The translations under genes were made by a program, and so were the position numbers. Shown here one piece after another: positions 60,389 through 64,000 of a stretch of DNA of 64,000 nt. Within the stretch, counting starts at the first letter, position 1; each line of letters opens with the position of its first letter. The stretch spans positions 4,437,029 to 4,501,028 of the forward strand of contig NZ_JH976537.1 of the NCBI RefSeq assembly GCF_000309385.1. The letters are read 5' to 3'. The notes under the pieces were generated by a model. The model was not told the origin of the DNA, ran no database searches, and saw only the letters and a program-made list of their open reading frames with translations. The DNA comes from Nodosilinea nodulosa PCC 7104 (GTDB lineage: Bacteria > Cyanobacteriota > Cyanobacteriia > Phormidesmidales > Phormidesmidaceae).

Positions 60389-63382
60389 ATGACCCAAACG
60401 TCGCTTTCTATTCAGCAGACCTTTCAGACCTTGCCACCTTTTGATCGGCTGCCCGCCGCCGCGCTGCAACAGCTGCTGCAAGCGGCCCAGCCGCTCAGGT
60501 ATCGGGTGGGCCAGCCTCTGCTGCGGCGCGAGATGCTGACCCAGCAGGTCATCGTGCTGCTCGAAGGACAGGTCCGCCTGCTGGGCTACGACCCGCGCAG
60601 TCAGCAGCCCGTGACCCTGGAGCGCTTCGATCGCGGCGAAATGCTGGGGGTGATCAGCCTGATTCGCGGCGTGCCCTGCGAAACGGTGATTGCCTCCAGT
60701 GAGGTGCTGGCCCTCACCCTACCGTCCTATATGTTTTTGGATTTACTCAGCCAGCACCCAGAGTTTGGGGCGGCTGTACGCGATCGCGTCTATGCGATCG
60801 AGGCTTTTGACCTGGTGGCCGAGCACGCCAAGGCCCACGCCCTCGACTTCGGCGATCTGAAGACCAAGGCCCAAAAAGTCTGTGACGAATCGACTATTGT
60901 CACCTTGCCCAGCGGCCCCAACGACCTGATCCAGCTGGATGCTGCCCTCACCTGGATTCTCAGCGGCGGCACGGTGCTCAATATTCCGGTTGGTTCAACC
61001 CTGGCGCGCGATCGGTCGGTGGAGGTGCTCAGCCCCCAGGGGGCAAGAGTGCTGGGCATGACTCCGGCTGTCTTGGCCGAGGCCCTGCCCGAGCCAGCCC
61101 CAGAGTCTGAGGCCGCAGCGGTGCCCGTGGAGGTACTGGACGTCAACAATATTCCCTACGCCACCGAGGCCGATCTAGCCCCGCGCGGCCAAGACGCTGC
61201 GACCTCAGAGAAATCCCCTGGTCGTAGCTACCCCTTTGCCCGAGGTCGGGGCGAGGTGGATGGGGCACTGGCCTGCTTCGACATGCTCAGCCAGCACTTT
61301 TCTATGCCCTTTCGGCGCGACGTGATTCGCCGCATTCTGGCCAACCAGCACGAGCGCATGGGGCAGCTTTCCCTGCCGATCTGCGGCTCGGTGAGTGAAA
61401 TGATGGGCCTTAAGACCCAGCTGGTGCGGGTGCCCGTCGGGGCCGTTGGTCGCCTCAACACCCCCTGCCTGATTCGGTGGCAGGAGAGCTTTGCGGTGAT
61501 CTACGAAACCACTGAGAAAGCCTATATTCTGGGCGATCCCGAGGTGGGCATCATTCGCCGCACCCCCGAGAGCTTTGCCGAAGCCTGGGATGCGGGCGAT
61601 GGCACAGGGGGGGAAGTGCTGCTGCTGGAGCCCACCCGCGAAACCCCCCAGCAGAAGTTTGGGTTGCAGTGGTTCTGGCCCTCCATCAAGCAGTACCGAT
61701 GGGTGCTGATCGAGGTCTTCGTGGCCTCGTTCTTTGTGCAGCTGTTTGGCCTGGCCAACCCGCTGATGGTGCAGATCATCATCGATCGCGTGATTGTGCA
61801 AAACAGCATCGACACGTTGCAGGTGCTGGGCGTTTTTCTGGTAGTTGTGGCTGTTTTCGAGGCCGTGCTCACCAGTCTGCGCACCTACCTGTTTGTCGAT
61901 ACCACCAACCGCATCGACATGGCCCTGGGGTCAGAGATTATCGACCATCTGTTTCGCCTGCCCCTGCGCTATTTCGACAAACGCCCCGTGGGTGAACTCT
62001 CCAGCCGCATCAACGAGCTGGAGAACATTCGCCAGTTTCTCACCGGCACCGCCCTCACCGTGGTGCTCGACGCGGTGTTTTCGGTGGTGTACATCGTGGT
62101 GATGTTCATCTACAGCTGGCTGCTGACCCTGGTGGCGCTGGCGACAATTCCGCTGTTTGTGCTGGTGACGGTGCTGGCGGCCCCGATTGTGCGCAAGCAG
62201 CTGCGCACTAAAGCCGAGCGCAATGCCTCTACCCAGTCGCTGCTGGTGGAGTCGCTGTCGGGCATTCAAACGGTGAAGGCGCAGAACATTGAGCTGCGCA
62301 CCCGCTGGAAGTGGCAGGAGCGCTATGCCCAGTACGTCAGCGCCGGGTTTAACACGGTGCTCACCTCGACTACGGCCAACTCGGCCAGCAACTTTTTAAA
62401 CAAACTCTCGGCGCTGCTGGTGCTGTGGGTGGGAGCCTGGCTGGTGCTGGAGGGGCAGCTCACCCTGGGCCAGCTGATTGCCTTTCGGATTATTTCGGGC
62501 TACGTGACCGCGCCGATTTTGCGCCTGGCCCAGCTGTGGCAAAACTTTCAGGAAACGGCGCTGTCGCTGGAGCGGCTCTCCGACATCATCGACCACCCCC
62601 AGGAGACCGACGCCGACGAGGCCAACCAGATCCCCATGCCGGAGATTGCCGGGCAGGTCACCTTCGAGAATGTGGCCTTTCGCTTTGCCCCCTCGGGGCC
62701 GCTGCAGCTGGCCAACGTGAGTCTAGAGTTTCCGGCGGGCATCTTTATTGGCGTGGTGGGCCAGAGTGGTTCGGGCAAGAGCACCCTGATGAAGATGCTG
62801 CCGCGCCTCTACGAGCTGGAGTCGGGCCGCATTCTAATCGACCACTACGACATCAGCAAGGTAGAACTGCACTCGCTGCGGCGGCAGATTGGCATCGTGC
62901 CCCAGGACAGCCTGCTGTTTGAGGGCACCATTCAGGAGAATATTTCGCTCACCAACCCCGACGCCGAGCCCAGCGTGATTATCGAGGCCGCCAAAACCGC
63001 CTGCTGCCACGACTTCATTATGGATTTGCCCCTGGGCTACAACACCCGCGTCGGCGAGCGGGGCTCGACCCTCTCGGGGGGGCAGCGGCAAAGAATTGCG
63101 ATCGCTCGCACCATTCTGCAAAACCCGCGCCTGCTGATTCTCGACGAAGCCACCAGCGCCCTCGATTACGACACCGAGCACCAGGTCTCAATGAACCTCA
63201 AGGCCTGGGCCGCAGGTCGCACGGTGTTTTTCATCACCCACCGGCTCAACACCATTCAGCAGGCCGACCAGATTTTGGTTATGGATCAGGGTTCGGCGGT
63301 GGAGCTGGGCACCCACGCCGAGCTGATGGAGCTCCAGGGACGCTATTTCACCCTCTACCAGCAACAGTTAAGTGGTGTTTAA
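60389..63382 (+). CDS. type I secretion-type ABC exporter with cNMP-binding and degenerate C39 domains
   Basis: A 997-residue protein: an N-terminal cyclic-nucleotide-binding-like beta barrel (about 15-130: FDRLPAAALQQLLQAAQPLRYRVGQPLLR, DRGEMLGVISLIRG), a linker, a C39-peptidase-like domain (about 285-415), six membrane helices (about 430-715) and an ATPase (about 745-990: GQSGSGKSTLMKML, LSGGQRQRIAIARTI, LLILDEATSALD). In the peptidase domain the catalytic Cys position is Gly (DGALACFDM) and the His position is Ser (ESFAVIY), so it is probably non-cleaving like the HlyB domain. It would export large unprocessed proteins. No HlyD adaptor gene follows. Confidence 0.9.
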   Translation: MTQTSLSIQQTFQTLPPFDRLPAAALQQLLQAAQPLRYRVGQPLLRREMLTQQVIVLLEGQVRLLGYDPRSQQPVTLERFDRGEMLGVISLIRGVPCETVIASSEVLALTLPSYMFLDLLSQHPEFGAAVRDRVYAIEAFDLVAEHAKAHALDFGDLKTKAQKVCDESTIVTLPSGPNDLIQLDAALTWILSGGTVLNIPVGSTLARDRSVEVLSPQGARVLGMTPAVLAEALPEPAPESEAAAVPVEVLDVNNIPYATEADLAPRGQDAATSEKSPGRSYPFARGRGEVDGALACFDMLSQHFSMPFRRDVIRRILANQHERMGQLSLPICGSVSEMMGLKTQLVRVPVGAVGRLNTPCLIRWQESFAVIYETTEKAYILGDPEVGIIRRTPESFAEAWDAGDGTGGEVLLLEPTRETPQQKFGLQWFWPSIKQYRWVLIEVFVASFFVQLFGLANPLMVQIIIDRVIVQNSIDTLQVLGVFLVVVAVFEAVLTSLRTYLFVDTTNRIDMALGSEIIDHLFRLPLRYFDKRPVGELSSRINELENIRQFLTGTALTVVLDAVFSVVYIVVMFIYSWLLTLVALATIPLFVLVTVLAAPIVRKQLRTKAERNASTQSLLVESLSGIQTVKAQNIELRTRWKWQERYAQYVSAGFNTVLTSTTANSASNFLNKLSALLVLWVGAWLVLEGQLTLGQLIAFRIISGYVTAPILRLAQLWQNFQETALSLERLSDIIDHPQETDADEANQIPMPEIAGQVTFENVAFRFAPSGPLQLANVSLEFPAGIFIGVVGQSGSGKSTLMKMLPRLYELESGRILIDHYDISKVELHSLRRQIGIVPQDSLLFEGTIQENISLTNPDAEPSVIIEAAKTACCHDFIMDLPLGYNTRVGERGSTLSGGQRQRIAIARTILQNPRLLILDEATSALDYDTEHQVSMNLKAWAAGRTVFFITHRLNTIQQADQILVMDQGSAVELGTHAELMELQGRYFTLYQQQLSGV

Positions 63383-63412
63383 GGAACGATTTATGCCCTA
63401 TACCCACAGCCC

Positions 63413-63442
63413 GTAGGGTGCATTAGCGCAGCAATGCACCGT
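63413..63442. repeat. GTAGGGTGCATTAGCG hairpin repeat
   Basis: GGTGCATT-AGCGCAGC-AATGCACC is an inverted repeat of a type common between cyanobacterial genes. Confidence 0.8.
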
Positions 63443-63805
63443 CCCCTCAACAAGGAATTTGTCCCGAAAAATGTCCTCGACGATCGGAGATTTCCTCCTG
63501 TCCCCAATGCTCTAGCGGTGCGTTAAGGCCAGCCCAGAGCTAGCCTGTCTCCCCCTTATCGTCCTAGCGCCTAACCCACCCTTGTATGTAAGGTTTGGCC
63601 CAAAATAGACCTAGGAGTGACTCTGGACGCACCCTAAAGCCCTTTGGAGCTTGCTATGTAGAACAAGAGCCTCCCCCTTTCATTGACCTAGATTGCCGCC
63701 AGCAGACTGGACAGTATATTAGGGAGTCCTGAGATTCCCAAGCTGGATAACAAGGATAGCGCTGAGAGCGATCTGCCCCCTTGCCGTCATCAGGAGTATC
63801 GAACC
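63443..63805. other. gap with no gene between exporter and IS110 fragment
   Basis: No ORF with a ribosome site. The left end of the IS110 remnant should lie near the right side of this gap; no terminal repeat is expected in this family. Confidence 0.4.
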
Positions 63806-63904
63806 ATGACTCAAAACCTGATTCCCGTTGGCATTGATGTGAGCAAAGCCACCTTAGAATTTCCAGGTTTTAGCCTGTTCTGCGAGGGCCGGTTCGGGGG
63901 ATAA
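63806..63904 (+). pseudogene. IS110-family transposase, N-terminal fragment
   Basis: The frame begins MTQNLIPVGIDVSKATLE, the start of IS110-type DEDD transposases (first Asp in G-I-D-V-S-K). After 18 codons the similarity stops and an unrelated tail leads to a stop at 63902-63904. Other DNA has joined at about position 63860. Confidence 0.75.
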
Positions 63905-64000
63905 CATGGTACTCACCTGTAGCTTTCACAATCTTAATTTCCCCGTAGTACAGGGGTTTTCGACTTCCGTCTGCTCTCAGCATGTAACCAATGGCTTGAG
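63870..64000 (-). CDS. C-terminal end of an unknown protein (partial, runs off the window)
   Basis: Forty-two codons on the minus strand ending in a TAA at 63870: ...QAIGYMLRADGSRKPLYYG then EIKIVKATGEYHVIPRTG. It abuts the point where the IS110 fragment is broken, so it may belong to the inserted element. No family recognised. Confidence 0.4.
   Translation of the reverse strand, partial: QAIGYMLRADGSRKPLYYGEIKIVKATGEYHVIPRTGPRRTG

Noticed and set aside
1..64000. tRNA genes and CRISPR arrays
   Set aside because: No T-loop-like GTTCGANTC in a cloverleaf context and no regularly spaced 25-40 bp direct repeats with unique spacers were seen. The short tandem repeats at 11951 and elsewhere have no spacers.

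Overview
The window is chromosomal DNA of a cyanobacterium. It encodes PsaM, Psb30, the beta-carotene hydroxylase CrtR, a carboxysomal-type beta-carbonic anhydrase, a ClpR/ClpP pair, a CP12-like protein and the cyanobacterial small RNA Yfr1, and the HIP1 octamer GCGATCGC recurs throughout. High GC, abundant HIP1 and G/C-rich short tandem repeats between genes suggest a Leptolyngbya/Nodosilinea-like lineage. That placement is inference; the cyanobacterial assignment is firm.

Layout. 0-7.4 kb: the tail of an SbcC-like ATPase, a group 2 sigma factor with an HLR1-like (RpaB-type) site far upstream, an orphan ureC, a small MITE-like element, yfr1-trxA, a LOG-family hydrolase and glutaminase. 7.4-16.2 kb: a minus-strand block (HTH regulator, ferritin-like protein, tail-rich membrane protein, GT9), then ispD, psb30, a Cys-cluster protein, two half-size GDT1 transporters, lactate dehydrogenase, PlsC, TadA. 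16.7-25.3 kb: YciI, RodZ-like, TatC, a fused peptide-ABC ATPase, a CNNM-like protein, a structured RNA resembling 6S RNA, argB, aroK and a LapA-like protein. 25.4-34.6 kb: ubiX, an RNase II/R family protein, phoU, psaM, pyk, crtR, aroH, sppA. 34.9-49.4 kb: DMT transporter, PG-binding/HEAT fusion, glycosyltransferases, DnaJ-TPR, clpP-clpR, CsbD, an AT-richer patch with an unknown membrane protein, an antiporter with USP tails, an ABC exporter and an EF-hand protein. 49.4-50.6 kb is a repeat-rich scar zone with a pentapeptide gene and an HNH endonuclease remnant. 50.8-64 kb: GGCT-like protein, trpB, DUF29, RNase D, CP12-like, an RRM protein with a sequestered ribosome site, an intact IS1634-family element with target duplication, ccaA, a lipoprotein, a cNMP/C39-like/ABC fusion exporter, and an IS110 fragment cut by other DNA at the right edge.

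Most of the window is housekeeping and photosynthetic metabolism with little obvious horizontal transfer. I do not see a clear new multi-gene system: no defence island, CRISPR array or biosynthetic cluster. The most interesting signals are small: the HLR1-like site before the sigma gene, the Shine-Dalgarno-sequestering hairpin before the RRM gene, the cysteine-free CP12-like protein, the 6S-like RNA, and the degenerate peptidase domain in the large exporter.
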